Positions 35,333 to 43,952 are shown, counted from the stretch's first letter. The stretch: 64,000 bases of DNA from Viridibacillus arenosi (GCF_001955655.1 NZ_MSPW01000004.1:310001-374000); one strand, 5' to 3'. The notes: generated by a model not told the origin, from the sequence alone. Numbers and translations are program-made.

Positions 35333-36324
35333 GGAAAACCATTTTAGGGTACACCATAGCCTTTGTGATTTTAATTGTTAGCATTTGGCTAGGTGTATCA
35401 ATTGGATCTGTAAAAGTACCAATTAGTACGTTATGGAATACGGCAGCGGATCCAACAGCGACGAATATATTGTGGAAAATACGCATGCCGCGTGTTGTGC
35501 TTGCAGGGTTAGTAGGAGCCTCACTGGCCATTGCGGGCGCTGCTTTCCAAGGATTGCTGAAAAATCCTCTCGCCGATCCGTATACGTTAGGAGTGTCATC
35601 TGGTGCCTCGGTAGGTGCTGTGGTGACGCTCTTTTTCGGCATTTCGACCCCTATTTTTGGTATATACACATTACCAGCCTTCAGCATGCTAGGGGCCTTA
35701 TTGGCGATGATGGGTGTAATGGCTTTTGCACGATTAGTTGATCGAACTATGAAAATGGAAACGCTGATTTTAACAGGGATTATCGTTAGTTCATTTTTAG
35801 GTGCATTAATTTCATTGTTAATTGCGTTAACAGGTGATGAGTTAAGGCAAATCATTGGGTGGCTGATGGGGAGCGTTTCAATGCGTGGATGGCCATATGT
35901 CAAGATGGTGTGGCCTTTTGTACTCATCGGTTCATTTTTATTATGGTTAAACCGTCGTGAATTAAATGCGATGTTATTTGGAGAAGAGCGTGCCAAGTAT
36001 CTTGGCGTTGACGTGAAGAAAAGTAAAATTCTGATATTAATAGGCGGATCTATGTTAACAGGTGCTGCAGTTGCAGTGTCTGGAACAATTGGCTTTGTGG
36101 GACTTGTTGTACCGCATATGACACGACTTTTATTTGGGGCAGATCATCGTCACTTGCTGCCTTTATCGTTTTTAAATGGAGCATCATTACTAATTGTTTG
36201 TGATTTATTTGCTCGTACGATAATTTCCCCAACAGAGTTACCAATCGGTGTCATTACTGCACTTATTGGGGCGCCAGTATTTTCATATATCTTTTTCCGA
36301 CAAAGAAGAACGAAAGGTGCGTAA
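35329..36324 (+). CDS. btuC: Cobalamin ABC transporter permease
   Basis: A 331-residue FecCD-fold permease with about ten spans. Motifs are RMPRVVLAGLVGASLAIAGA and NPLADPYTLGVSSGAS (residues 44-85), and GFVGLVVPHMTRL near 245. It starts at GTG overlapping the btuF stop by four bases (GTGA). Its order between btuF and btuD and the upstream riboswitch define it as the corrinoid channel. It is clearly distinct from the two siderophore permeases at the left end of the window. Confidence 0.93.
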   Translation: MRKTILGYTIAFVILIVSIWLGVSIGSVKVPISTLWNTAADPTATNILWKIRMPRVVLAGLVGASLAIAGAAFQGLLKNPLADPYTLGVSSGASVGAVVTLFFGISTPIFGIYTLPAFSMLGALLAMMGVMAFARLVDRTMKMETLILTGIIVSSFLGALISLLIALTGDELRQIIGWLMGSVSMRGWPYVKMVWPFVLIGSFLLWLNRRELNAMLFGEERAKYLGVDVKKSKILILIGGSMLTGAAVAVSGTIGFVGLVVPHMTRLLFGADHRHLLPLSFLNGASLLIVCDLFARTIISPTELPIGVITALIGAPVFSYIFFRQRRTKGA

Positions 36325-36326
36325 GT

Positions 36327-37799
36327 ATGCTTACTGTAGAAAATATTACTGGTGGCTATGATGCCACCAGGCCAATAGTACAAGATGTTTCGTTTACAGT
36401 GAAAAAAGGCGAAATTCTTGGCGTTTTAGGACCAAATGGTAGCGGCAAATCCACATTATTAAAAGTGATTAGTGGTATCCTGCCATCAACAACTGGTCAA
36501 GTACTTATCGAAGAACAAAATATAAAACATTTCTCACCGAAGGAATTTGCGCGCAAAATGGCTGTTTTACCACAGCTTCATGCCCATGCCTTTTCGCATT
36601 CAGTACGTGAGACGGTAGCCTTAGGTCGCTACCCACATCAAAATAGTTGGTTTTCGACATGGTCAGAACAAGATGAAAATGCAGTGAAAAAAGCTATGAA
36701 GCAAACGGGTGTAGATAGCTATGAACATACAAACCTCGAATTTTTATCAGGTGGGGAGCAACAACGAACATTTGTAGCACAAGCACTTGCTCAGCAAGCT
36801 GATATCTTACTTTTAGATGAACCTACGAATCATTTAGATATTGCACATCAACGACAACTGCTAGATATGATTCGTCTAGAAGCAGTGCAAAATGGTTTAA
36901 CAGTTATTTCTGTTTTTCACGATATGAATTTAGCTTCACTTTATTGTGATCGCCTATTGTTAATGGAAATGGGACATGTAAAAGCTATTGGAGAACCGCA
37001 TGAAGTGTTGAAAGAACAGCAAATTTTAGAGGTATATAATACGCGCGTTTCAAGTTATCCGCATCCTGAATTGCCAAAGCCACAAGTAACACTGATGCCA
37101 ACAGCTATTGATGAACGTGAATCATATGTAGTGACAAAAGAACAATTCAATATAAGAGATGAATTTGTTGAGCTTCGTACGGAAATTCCTTTGAAAACCG
37201 TTTCCTCAGCTGTTCACAATGCTGGTTTTGGGTGGTTCCAGTCATTTGTCAATCGTGCAGTTGATTTGAATTATATGTGCGAAGATGCACATGAGGAATT
37301 AAAAGGTTATCTTAAAAAACATGACTTTATGCCATCTAATACGGTGGCCATGATGACTGCAGTTGCAGCGAAGCATGTTGTTATAAGGGAATTTTCAAAT
37401 GCAAACGGAAGTATTATTGTTGCAGTTACAGCTGGTGTTGGAAATGCAGTAGATGTTTCAAGGGCACATGAAAGAGTCAGTAAACCGTATATAGGAACGA
37501 TTAATACTTGGGTCATTATTAACGGGAAACTAACGGAAGAATCCTTTATGCAAGCCATGATAACGGCAACTGAAGCTAAAGTAAAAGCAATGCACCAAGA
37601 AGAAATCATGGATCCAATATCCAATACGATTGCAACAGGTACATCAACAGATAGCCTATTAATTGCCGCGACACAAAATGGGACATTTATGGAATACGCC
37701 GGACCTATAACAGATATTGGGAAATTGATTGGTTACGGGGTGTATGAAACGACAGTAACAGCACTACAAGATTACAAACGTGCCAAGGGAAGGTTATAA
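36327..37799 (+). CDS. btuD: Fusion: cobalamin ABC transporter ATPase (BtuD) with adenosylcobinamide amidohydrolase (CbiZ)
   Basis: A 490-residue two-domain protein. Residues 1-250 are an ABC ATPase: Walker A GPNGSGKST, signature LSGGEQQR, Walker B ILLLDEPTNHLD and switch VFHDMN. Residues about 275-490 are CbiZ-like: LKTVSSAVHNAGFG, NTVAMMTAVAAKH, AVTAGVGNAVDVSRA, GTINTWVIING and ATGTSTDSLLIA. CbiZ cleaves adenosylcobinamide to cobyric acid, allowing salvage of cobinamide and of corrinoids with other lower ligands. The single uninterrupted frame puts import and side-chain removal on one polypeptide at the membrane. Start ATG after GTGCGTAAGT with weak ribosome site, two bases after btuC. Confidence 0.9.
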   Translation: MLTVENITGGYDATRPIVQDVSFTVKKGEILGVLGPNGSGKSTLLKVISGILPSTTGQVLIEEQNIKHFSPKEFARKMAVLPQLHAHAFSHSVRETVALGRYPHQNSWFSTWSEQDENAVKKAMKQTGVDSYEHTNLEFLSGGEQQRTFVAQALAQQADILLLDEPTNHLDIAHQRQLLDMIRLEAVQNGLTVISVFHDMNLASLYCDRLLLMEMGHVKAIGEPHEVLKEQQILEVYNTRVSSYPHPELPKPQVTLMPTAIDERESYVVTKEQFNIRDEFVELRTEIPLKTVSSAVHNAGFGWFQSFVNRAVDLNYMCEDAHEELKGYLKKHDFMPSNTVAMMTAVAAKHVVIREFSNANGSIIVAVTAGVGNAVDVSRAHERVSKPYIGTINTWVIINGKLTEESFMQAMITATEAKVKAMHQEEIMDPISNTIATGTSTDSLLIAATQNGTFMEYAGPITDIGKLIGYGVYETTVTALQDYKRAKGRL

Positions 37800-37800
37800 A

Positions 37801-38757
37801 ATGTTAGCACATATAATTGCTTGTACCATTGGGGTAGCTTTAGATTGGTTAATAGGTGACCCGCCCAAAATGCCGCATCCCGTACGTTGGATTGGCACAT
37901 TGATTGCCAAACTAACAGAGCGTTTGAATAAAGGTAAGCATCGTAAATTAAAAGGACTTTTACTTGTCCTAATTGTTGTTGGTTTAACAACTACAATTAC
38001 TTTTGCAGTAATTTATTTTGCATATTCTATCAATGTTATTCTAGGTATTTTTGTAGAATCAATATTAATAGCTGTAGGTTTAGCAGGGAAAAGTCTAAAA
38101 CAAGCAGCACTTGAAGTTTACAATCCACTTGTATCAGGAGATTTGCAGGAAGCTCGTGTGAAGTTATCTTGGATTGTAGGGCGTGATACAGATTATTTAT
38201 CGGTACCTGAAGTGACGCGAGGTGTAGTTGAAACCGTGTCTGAAAATACGAGTGATGGTGTAACAGCTCCACTCTTTTGGGCGTTTTTATTTGGCGGCGC
38301 TGGTCTATGGATGTATAAGGCAGTTAATACGCTTGATTCAATGGTCGCTTACAAAAATGATCGCTTCGTAGATTTTGGATACGTTGCTGCACATGTGGAT
38401 GATGTATTAAATTATGTGCCAAGTAGAATGACAGGTTTATTACTTATGCTAGGTACAAAAAATGAAAGTGGAAAACCAGTCGCCTATCGCATGAAAGGGT
38501 GGCTGCGTGATGCAAAAAAACATCCAAGTCCAAATAGTGGATGGCTTGAAGCGGCTACAGCATATCAATTAGGCATTCAGCTTGGTGGTGTGAATAGGTA
38601 TAAGGGGATTATCTCGAATCGTGCGAAAATGGGTGAGTGCCATTATGAGCTAGGGCCTCAGCATATTATACGTTCTATTAAACAGATGCAAATTGTAACC
38701 ATATTATTTTGGCTACTAATGGTCATTTTAGGAGGGTTTTTCGTTGTCATTACCTAA
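37801..38757 (+). CDS. cbiB: Adenosylcobinamide-phosphate synthase (CbiB)
   Basis: A 318-residue membrane protein joining cobyric acid with (R)-1-aminopropan-2-ol phosphate. Family motifs are DWLIGDPPKMPHPVRWIG (residues 14-31), GRDTDYLSVPEVTRGVVETV, ENTSDGVTAPLFWA and the late AYQLGIQLGG. ATG 37801 is chosen over GTG 37780 because AAGGGAAGG lies seven bases before it. It takes the product of the CbiZ domain back to cobinamide phosphate and overlaps cobD by 14 bases. Confidence 0.93.
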   Translation: MLAHIIACTIGVALDWLIGDPPKMPHPVRWIGTLIAKLTERLNKGKHRKLKGLLLVLIVVGLTTTITFAVIYFAYSINVILGIFVESILIAVGLAGKSLKQAALEVYNPLVSGDLQEARVKLSWIVGRDTDYLSVPEVTRGVVETVSENTSDGVTAPLFWAFLFGGAGLWMYKAVNTLDSMVAYKNDRFVDFGYVAAHVDDVLNYVPSRMTGLLLMLGTKNESGKPVAYRMKGWLRDAKKHPSPNSGWLEAATAYQLGIQLGGVNRYKGIISNRAKMGECHYELGPQHIIRSIKQMQIVTILFWLLMVILGGFFVVIT

Positions 38758-39838
38758 TCACGGGGCAAATCCATATCGTTTATATACACAGCTGGGCATC
38801 CAACTACCAGCTGATATATTAGACTTTAGCGAAAATGTAAATCCAGCAGGTGCACCAGATTTTATCAAAAATGATTGGAAAGATTATTTGCAATTATTGC
38901 AACATTATCCGGACCCAGAAGGTGAGCCATTTCTATCTGCTGTCGCTAAATATCACGACATTTCTACAGAAAACATCGTATTAGGAAATGGTGCGGCGGA
39001 AATTTTCTCATTACTTGCGACATATTTCCGGGGAAATAATGCAATTATTTTACATCCGACTTTTTCAGAGTATGAAGCGACATTAAGAGAAAATGATGTA
39101 GAAATACAGCGTGTAGTATGTGAAGATATCGTTAATTGGAAGTTACCATTAGACGAACTTCAACAAGCAATGCAAAATGCAGATGTCCTATATCTATGTA
39201 CCCCTAATAATCCGACAGGTGTATTACCTTCGAAAGAAGAACTTAAACAGCTTATTGAATCTGCAAAAGAATCGAATTGCAGTATTGTTTTAGACGAAGC
39301 TTTTATAGATTTTGTTGATGAAAGTGCATCATTTATAAAATCAGTAAAAGAAAATCATCAAGTGATTATTGTACGATCAATGACGAAAATGTACGCAATT
39401 GCAGGTATAAGGCTCGGTTATATGGTAGCCGCACCTGAGGTAGCAAGTGCAATACGGAAGCTTACCCCTCATTGGCATATTAATGGAATAGCAGCAGTAA
39501 TCGGAGCACGTTGTTTAAGTAAGGAAGTAGATGCTTTCCGTCAAAAGGCTTGTGATTATGCTGGGCAAATGCGTACGCGTTTTCAAGTATTTTTACGACA
39601 AAATCATTGTCTTGTTACGAACAGTGTCACAAATTATGTGAGCTTTCAATTACCAAATACTGAACAGTCACAGAATTTCTTTACTTATATGCTTGAGAAG
39701 GGTATGGTGCTTCGACATACAGAAAATTTCATTGGAATGGAAGGTGCATGGTTCCGAGTTGGTATGAAGGCACCTGAAGCGATGAATCGTTTAGAAGAGG
39801 AGATGATGCATTGGTTTCAAGCGAACTCGTCTTTATAA
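38744..39838 (+). CDS. cobD: L-threonine-O-3-phosphate decarboxylase (CobD), HisC-like
   Basis: A 364-residue aspartate-aminotransferase-fold enzyme supplying the aminopropanol phosphate arm. The opening ILDFSENVNPAG (residues 27-38) is the CobD form. The PLP lysine is in SMTKMYAIAGIRLGY (about residue 217) and the cofactor aspartate region is CTPNNPTG and VLDEAFIDF. Starts at TTG 38744 with AGGAGGG seven bases before, inside the end of cbiB. HisC-type histidinol-phosphate transaminase is the alternative by sequence, but context and the N-terminal motif favour CobD. No L-threonine kinase is present in the window. Confidence 0.87.
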   Translation: MSLPNHGANPYRLYTQLGIQLPADILDFSENVNPAGAPDFIKNDWKDYLQLLQHYPDPEGEPFLSAVAKYHDISTENIVLGNGAAEIFSLLATYFRGNNAIILHPTFSEYEATLRENDVEIQRVVCEDIVNWKLPLDELQQAMQNADVLYLCTPNNPTGVLPSKEELKQLIESAKESNCSIVLDEAFIDFVDESASFIKSVKENHQVIIVRSMTKMYAIAGIRLGYMVAAPEVASAIRKLTPHWHINGIAAVIGARCLSKEVDAFRQKACDYAGQMRTRFQVFLRQNHCLVTNSVTNYVSFQLPNTEQSQNFFTYMLEKGMVLRHTENFIGMEGAWFRVGMKAPEAMNRLEEEMMHWFQANSSL

Positions 39839-40383
39839 CAGGTGGAGTGCGGAGTGGAAAAAGTGCATTTGCAGAAAAGTGCCTTGTAAATTTAGCAGCG
39901 ACATCGCCTATGAAGCGACTTGTTTATGTTGCGACAGGTGTACCGTTTGATGAAGAAATGAAGCAAAGAATCATCCGACATCAAAACGATCGAGCAGGGC
40001 AAAAGTGGACGACAATTGAGCAACCAACTGACTTTTCTAAGCTCCTCTCAAAAATAAAAGAAGGTGACGCGATATTATGGGATTGCGTGACCACTTGGCT
40101 AACGAATGAATTTTATGATGGTTATGAAACTGGTGTGAGCTGTTTTCAAAAAGAAGGCTGTATTGAACGGAAATTTATAGCGATGCAAAATACGATTTAT
40201 GCATTACGTGATAGAAATATACCGATTGTTGTCGTTTCCAACGAAGTGCTAGATGAGCCGCTTTCTACTAGTTTTGAAGTAAGACTTTATCAAAAATGGT
40301 TAGGTCGTATTCATCAATGGTTTGTAGCTGAAGCAACTACTGCAATTGAAATGGAATATGGACAGATGCATCAATGGAAATAA
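39811..40383 (+). CDS. cobU: Adenosylcobinamide kinase / cobinamide-phosphate guanylyltransferase
   Basis: A 190-residue P-loop enzyme forming adenosyl-GDP-cobinamide. Walker A is GGVRSGKS at the N terminus, the guanylylation histidine lies in RIIRHQNDR, and DCVTTWLTNEF is the family's middle motif. The C-terminal VVSNEVLDEPLSTSFEVR departs from the usual VSNEVGxGIVP, so this copy is somewhat diverged. It starts at TTG 39811 inside the end of cobD (28-base overlap) with AGGAG upstream. Confidence 0.88.
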   Translation: MVSSELVFITGGVRSGKSAFAEKCLVNLAATSPMKRLVYVATGVPFDEEMKQRIIRHQNDRAGQKWTTIEQPTDFSKLLSKIKEGDAILWDCVTTWLTNEFYDGYETGVSCFQKEGCIERKFIAMQNTIYALRDRNIPIVVVSNEVLDEPLSTSFEVRLYQKWLGRIHQWFVAEATTAIEMEYGQMHQWK

Positions 40384-40409
40384 TTCAGTTTTAGAAGGGG
40401 GGTATTCTT

Positions 40410-41186
40410 TTGCGTACGATTGTTCATAGTATTTTACTTGCATTTCAATTTTTTACCGTCGTGCCAGTTCAAAGAGAATTACCACTTACAAAGCCGACAA
40501 TAACGGGAATGTTCTCGTTTCTACCTTGGCTAGGTGCATGTATGGGTGCAGTAATGGCTACTGTTTTTTATAGTTTGCAACAGTGGACGGATATCAGTTC
40601 ATTATTAACGGCCTTTTTACTTGTTGTTGGATTTATCATTTGTACAGGTGGTTTGCATTTAGATGGCTGGGTTGACATGGGAGATGCATTTTTTTCATAT
40701 CGTGATACCGAGAAGCGACTAGAGATTTTAGATGACCCCCGTATTGGTGCTTTTGGTGCGATGTCTTTATTGTTCTTAGTACTAACGAAGATTTTCTTTC
40801 TAGCTGAATTGATTGAAAAAGGCGAACTGTCGATTATGTGGATTGTCGCGGTACCATTTTTAGCTCGGCTAGGAATGTCCTTATATTTTATCCAGACAAA
40901 ATGCTCAAAAGAAAAAGGGCTAGCATACTTTTTTAAAGAAAAACTATATGTACCACAATTTCTTGTCGTGACATGTGTATCAATGCTTATTGGCTTGATT
41001 CTTATAATTTGGTGGAATGGAGATTTCATCGTACCTCTTATATTACTAGTGATTGTAGTTGTTGCATCAGGTCTGTATAAGATTTGGACTGTACGTAATT
41101 TTCACGGTAGCTCAGGTGATTTACTCGGTGCTTTTATTGAAGGAATGGAGGCCATTTTATGGATTACGCTATTACTATTGAGTTAA
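40410..41186 (+). CDS. cobS: Adenosylcobinamide-GDP ribazoletransferase (cobalamin synthase)
   Basis: A 258-residue membrane enzyme that joins GDP-cobinamide with alpha-ribazole (phosphate). The metal/substrate motif GGLHLDGWVDMGDAFFS is at about residues 77-93, preceded by FFTVVPVQRELP; about six to seven spans. It starts at TTG 40410 with GAAGGGGGG upstream. Overlaps cobC by 28 bases. Confidence 0.93.
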   Translation: MRTIVHSILLAFQFFTVVPVQRELPLTKPTITGMFSFLPWLGACMGAVMATVFYSLQQWTDISSLLTAFLLVVGFIICTGGLHLDGWVDMGDAFFSYRDTEKRLEILDDPRIGAFGAMSLLFLVLTKIFFLAELIEKGELSIMWIVAVPFLARLGMSLYFIQTKCSKEKGLAYFFKEKLYVPQFLVVTCVSMLIGLILIIWWNGDFIVPLILLVIVVVASGLYKIWTVRNFHGSSGDLLGAFIEGMEAILWITLLLLS

Positions 41187-41758
41187 TACGCCATGCTAAA
41201 ACTAAAAGTAATGTTGAAAGGAAGTATCTTGGCTGGACTGATGAGTCTATTATTCCTAATCAAAGTTTGCCGACTATCGATGAGTTAGCTACTGTCGTTT
41301 TCGGAAGTGATTTAATACGTTGTAAGGAAACGGCTGCTTATTATTTTCCGAATGCTACATACATGAATATAAAAGGATTACGCGAAAGTCATTTCGGTGA
41401 TTTTGAATGCAAAACCTATGAACAGTTAAAAGATATACAAGCGTATCGTAATTGGATAGACGATCCATATGAAATTGCACCACCGAATGGCGAGACATTA
41501 CAACAAGTTATGTTTCGCGTTACAGAAGTGGTTAAATCTTTGCCAAAAGATATGCTGAATTACAGGATAGTCGCGCATGGAGGTTCAATTAGAGCGTTGT
41601 TAATGCAATTCGCACCAGAGGAAAAAACTTTTTGGGAGTGGCAAGTTTCTCATAATGAGCGTTATCTATTACACTGGTCAACGAAGAAACAGTTCGAGGA
41701 GGGACAACGATGCACGTTTTTATCGGTGGAGCCTATAATGGTAAAAGGGACTATGTAA
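41159..41758 (+). CDS. cobC: Alpha-ribazole phosphatase-like histidine phosphatase (CobC)
   Basis: A 199-residue phosphoglycerate-mutase-fold phosphatase expected to dephosphorylate cobalamin-5'-phosphate or alpha-ribazole phosphate. The catalytic motif is LIRHAKT, i.e. RHA in place of the commoner RHG; the second catalytic histidine is in IVAHGGSIRALL, and the acid/base region is LRESHFGDFECKTYEQL. All catalytic residues are kept. The ATG follows GGAGG inside the end of cobS. Overlaps the next gene by 49 bases. Confidence 0.87.
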   Translation: MDYAITIELIRHAKTKSNVERKYLGWTDESIIPNQSLPTIDELATVVFGSDLIRCKETAAYYFPNATYMNIKGLRESHFGDFECKTYEQLKDIQAYRNWIDDPYEIAPPNGETLQQVMFRVTEVVKSLPKDMLNYRIVAHGGSIRALLMQFAPEEKTFWEWQVSHNERYLLHWSTKKQFEEGQRCTFLSVEPIMVKGTM

Positions 41759-42111
41759 GATACTGGCTAGAAGAGCAAAGGAAAAAAGATGTTGCTTGGC
41801 TAGAAAGTGAGTTACCAATGACTGTACCTGAAGCTTCGACAATTGTTGTCTCAGGTCTTGAAAATGTAGTGGCAGAATATTTAGATAAAGATGAGGATAC
41901 GTTAGCTTCTCAACTACTACAGCAACTTCAAGCATTAGATAAAGAAAGAGAACTTATTGTTATTGTGACAGAGATGGGTAGAGGTGTTGTCCCAATTGAT
42001 GCTAATACGCGCAAGCTCCGTGACATTTGTGGAAGATTTTATCAGCAATTATTTAAAATTAGCCCACAAATAACGCGTATTTGGTATGGTATAGCTGAAA
42101 CAATAAAATGA
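41710..42111 (+). CDS. Short second CobU-like protein
   Basis: A 133-residue protein, about 57 residues shorter than the CobU encoded 1.9 kb upstream. It keeps a P-loop-like start FIGGAYNGKRDYV and the CobU C-terminal motif VTEMGRGVVPIDANTRKLRDICGRFYQ, which is closer to the family consensus than the same part of the longer copy. It lacks the RHQxxR segment with the guanylylated histidine and the DCxTxWL motif. It could be a partner subunit, a specialised kinase or a decaying paralogue. The intact frame and coupling to cobC argue for function. ATG with GAGGAGGG upstream. Confidence 0.78.
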   Translation: MHVFIGGAYNGKRDYVRYWLEEQRKKDVAWLESELPMTVPEASTIVVSGLENVVAEYLDKDEDTLASQLLQQLQALDKERELIVIVTEMGRGVVPIDANTRKLRDICGRFYQQLFKISPQITRIWYGIAETIK

Positions 42112-42132
42112 ATCAGGAAAGAAGGATGAGAG

Positions 42133-42729
42133 ATGAACCTATATACACGTACAGGTGATAAAGGGAAAACAAGTATTATCGGAGCGCGAGTTGATAAAGA
42201 TAGTCAACGCGTTGAAACTTATGGCACAATCGATGAATTAAATTCATTTATCGGTAAAGCAATGACGGAACTAGATCCTGCTATTTTTAAAGATATATTA
42301 GAAGACTTAGAAGCAATGCAAAACGAATTATTCGATTGTGGTGGGGATCTTGCTAATGTCATGAAAGAACGTCATTACAAAATGACAGATGGGCCGATAG
42401 AAATTATGGAAAAACGAATTGATGTACTAATGGATGAACCACCATTACTTGAAAGATTTATCTTACCTGGGGGCTCACCAGCAGCTGCTACTTTACACAT
42501 TGCACGTACAATTACACGTCGAGCAGAGCGCCAAATGGTCACATTACTAAAAGAATCCGAAGAGGGTGATGTACCATTAGTTGTACAACGTTATTTAAAC
42601 CGTTTATCTGATTATTTATTTGCAGCAGCACGCGTAGTAAACGCTCGCTTAAATGTGCCAGATACTGAATACGTTCGAAGTGCCAAGGTATTTAAAGATG
42701 GTGGACGTTCAAAAAAAGCAAAGGAATGA
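42133..42729 (+). CDS. pduO: PduO-type ATP:cob(I)alamin adenosyltransferase
   Basis: A 198-residue enzyme transferring adenosyl to reduced corrinoids, making the coenzyme form used by mutases such as IcmF. Motifs are YTRTGDKGKTSIIG (residues 4-17), the active-site ARTITRRAERQM near 125 and QRYLNRLSDYLFAAAR near 155. It corresponds to B. subtilis YvqK. It lies 21 bases after the short CobU-like gene and 10 before cblT. Confidence 0.94.
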   Translation: MNLYTRTGDKGKTSIIGARVDKDSQRVETYGTIDELNSFIGKAMTELDPAIFKDILEDLEAMQNELFDCGGDLANVMKERHYKMTDGPIEIMEKRIDVLMDEPPLLERFILPGGSPAAATLHIARTITRRAERQMVTLLKESEEGDVPLVVQRYLNRLSDYLFAAARVVNARLNVPDTEYVRSAKVFKDGGRSKKAKE

Positions 42730-42739
42730 ATGATTAATT

Positions 42740-43219
42740 ATGAAACTTAAAACCTTAACTTTAACAGCTATGATTGCAGCTCTATGTGCAGTAGGGGCAA
42801 TGATTAAAGTGCCGGGTGGTTTGGGTTCTATGGCACTCGATTCGGCTCCTGCTTTTCTAGGTGCAGTCTTTTTACCACCAGTAGCCGCAGGTGCAGCAGC
42901 AGCGATTGGTCATCTTATATCGGCAATGACGGGTGGTTCTTTCCTTGGTCCATTGCATATCTTTATTGCTGTAGAGATGTTCATCATATTATGGGGCTTT
43001 GCTAAGTTTCATAATGCGGGAAAAAAATATTCGAAATGGATTTTTGCTATTATCGCTAACGGGATTTTAGCTCCGCTACCATTCTATTGGCTGAATTCAC
43101 CAGAGTTTTTCTTTTCGATGGTACCGGTACTATTAATGACAACGCTTTTAAACGTAGTAATTGCAGCTGTTGTAATTCCCGTATTATCTCGTGCCTTTCA
43201 ACGAAAAGAGGCGCATTAA
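42740..43219 (+). CDS. cblT: ECF-type S component, probable alpha-ribazole transporter CblT
   Basis: A 159-residue membrane protein with five to six spans resembling ECF transporter substrate-binding components (LTAMIAALCAVGAMIKVPGG, GAVFLPPVAAGAAAAIGHL). In Listeria and Geobacillus, a protein of this type (CblT) imports alpha-ribazole and works with the kinase CblS in place of CobT. Its position between the adenosyltransferase and the probable cblS at the end of a B12 operon lacking cobT supports this. A cobalt or cobalamin-precursor S component is the alternative. Confidence 0.72.
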   Translation: MKLKTLTLTAMIAALCAVGAMIKVPGGLGSMALDSAPAFLGAVFLPPVAAGAAAAIGHLISAMTGGSFLGPLHIFIAVEMFIILWGFAKFHNAGKKYSKWIFAIIANGILAPLPFYWLNSPEFFFSMVPVLLMTTLLNVVIAAVVIPVLSRAFQRKEAH

Positions 43220-43222
43220 AAA

Positions 43223-43900
43223 ATGAGAAATGCTATGCAATTATCGAATGGCTTTATCGTTACAACAGATAATTCTGGAGCAATTGGAGAAAAAGAGCGA
43301 GATGTTGTTCAAGTGCCAGATGATGTAACAAGTTATTATTCTGCTAGAGTGACTTTACTAGAACAATGGGCTGCGGGTGCAGAACCTGAAGCAATAGTTA
43401 TGCATAATTTCAGTAGTGAAGCGAGCTGGGGACGTTATGTGAAAGGTATTAAGCAATTATTTGATGAGTTAAGTCTACCAGTGCCACCGATTAAAGGTAG
43501 TTCTGAAACGAATATGCCTACTTTACAATCTGGTGTTGCCATCACAATGATAGGAGCTCCGGTTCGACCTTTAACGGATGTCAAAAAGCTTCATTGGTTT
43601 ACATATGGTAAACCGTTAGTAGGGATTGAATTACTAAAGCATCCCGAATATATTGCAAATCTATTATTAGTGAAAAAAGCGCTCGATTCTAATATTATAG
43701 GGCGTATTTGGCCTGTCGGGTCAAAGGGAATCGACTCTGAAATTAGAAGCATGCTCGGAGACGTTTCTTTTTCAAACTCATTAGACTGTAAAAAAACGGC
43801 TGGTCCAGCGACGGTAATTTTACTAGGTATTGCTGAAGAACAAGTAAAATCTGCAGAACAACATTTTGGTACATTATTAGAACCTATAGTTTTTAAATAA
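43223..43900 (+). CDS. cblS: Probable alpha-ribazole kinase CblS (AIR-synthase-like)
   Basis: A 225-residue soluble protein. The segments DNSGAIGEKERDVVQVP (residues 12-28), GSSETNMPTLQSGVAITMIG (about 92-111) and the C-terminal GPATVILLGI recall the N-terminal domain of AIR-synthase/ThiL-type ATP-using enzymes, but I cannot place it by motif alone. In Firmicutes lacking CobT, CblS phosphorylates salvaged alpha-ribazole to the phosphate used by CobS. The assignment rests on that shape, its place next to the CblT-like gene and the missing cobT. Last gene of the operon. Confidence 0.65.
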   Translation: MRNAMQLSNGFIVTTDNSGAIGEKERDVVQVPDDVTSYYSARVTLLEQWAAGAEPEAIVMHNFSSEASWGRYVKGIKQLFDELSLPVPPIKGSSETNMPTLQSGVAITMIGAPVRPLTDVKKLHWFTYGKPLVGIELLKHPEYIANLLLVKKALDSNIIGRIWPVGSKGIDSEIRSMLGDVSFSNSLDCKKTAGPATVILLGIAEEQVKSAEQHFGTLLEPIVFK

Positions 43901-43952
43901 ATCGAAGACTAACCAATTACTAATTTAGTAATTGGTTAGTCTTTTTTTTAGA
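43901..43952 (+). terminator. Terminator of the cobalamin operon
   Basis: A perfect 18-bp stem (43905-43922 with 43926-43943, loop AAT) followed by T8. It closes the 9.5-kb operon and insulates it from fadF. Confidence 0.95.

Noticed and set aside
35295-35996. 233-codon minus-strand frame opposite btuC
   Set aside because: Antisense shadow of a hydrophobic permease gene; no ribosome site.
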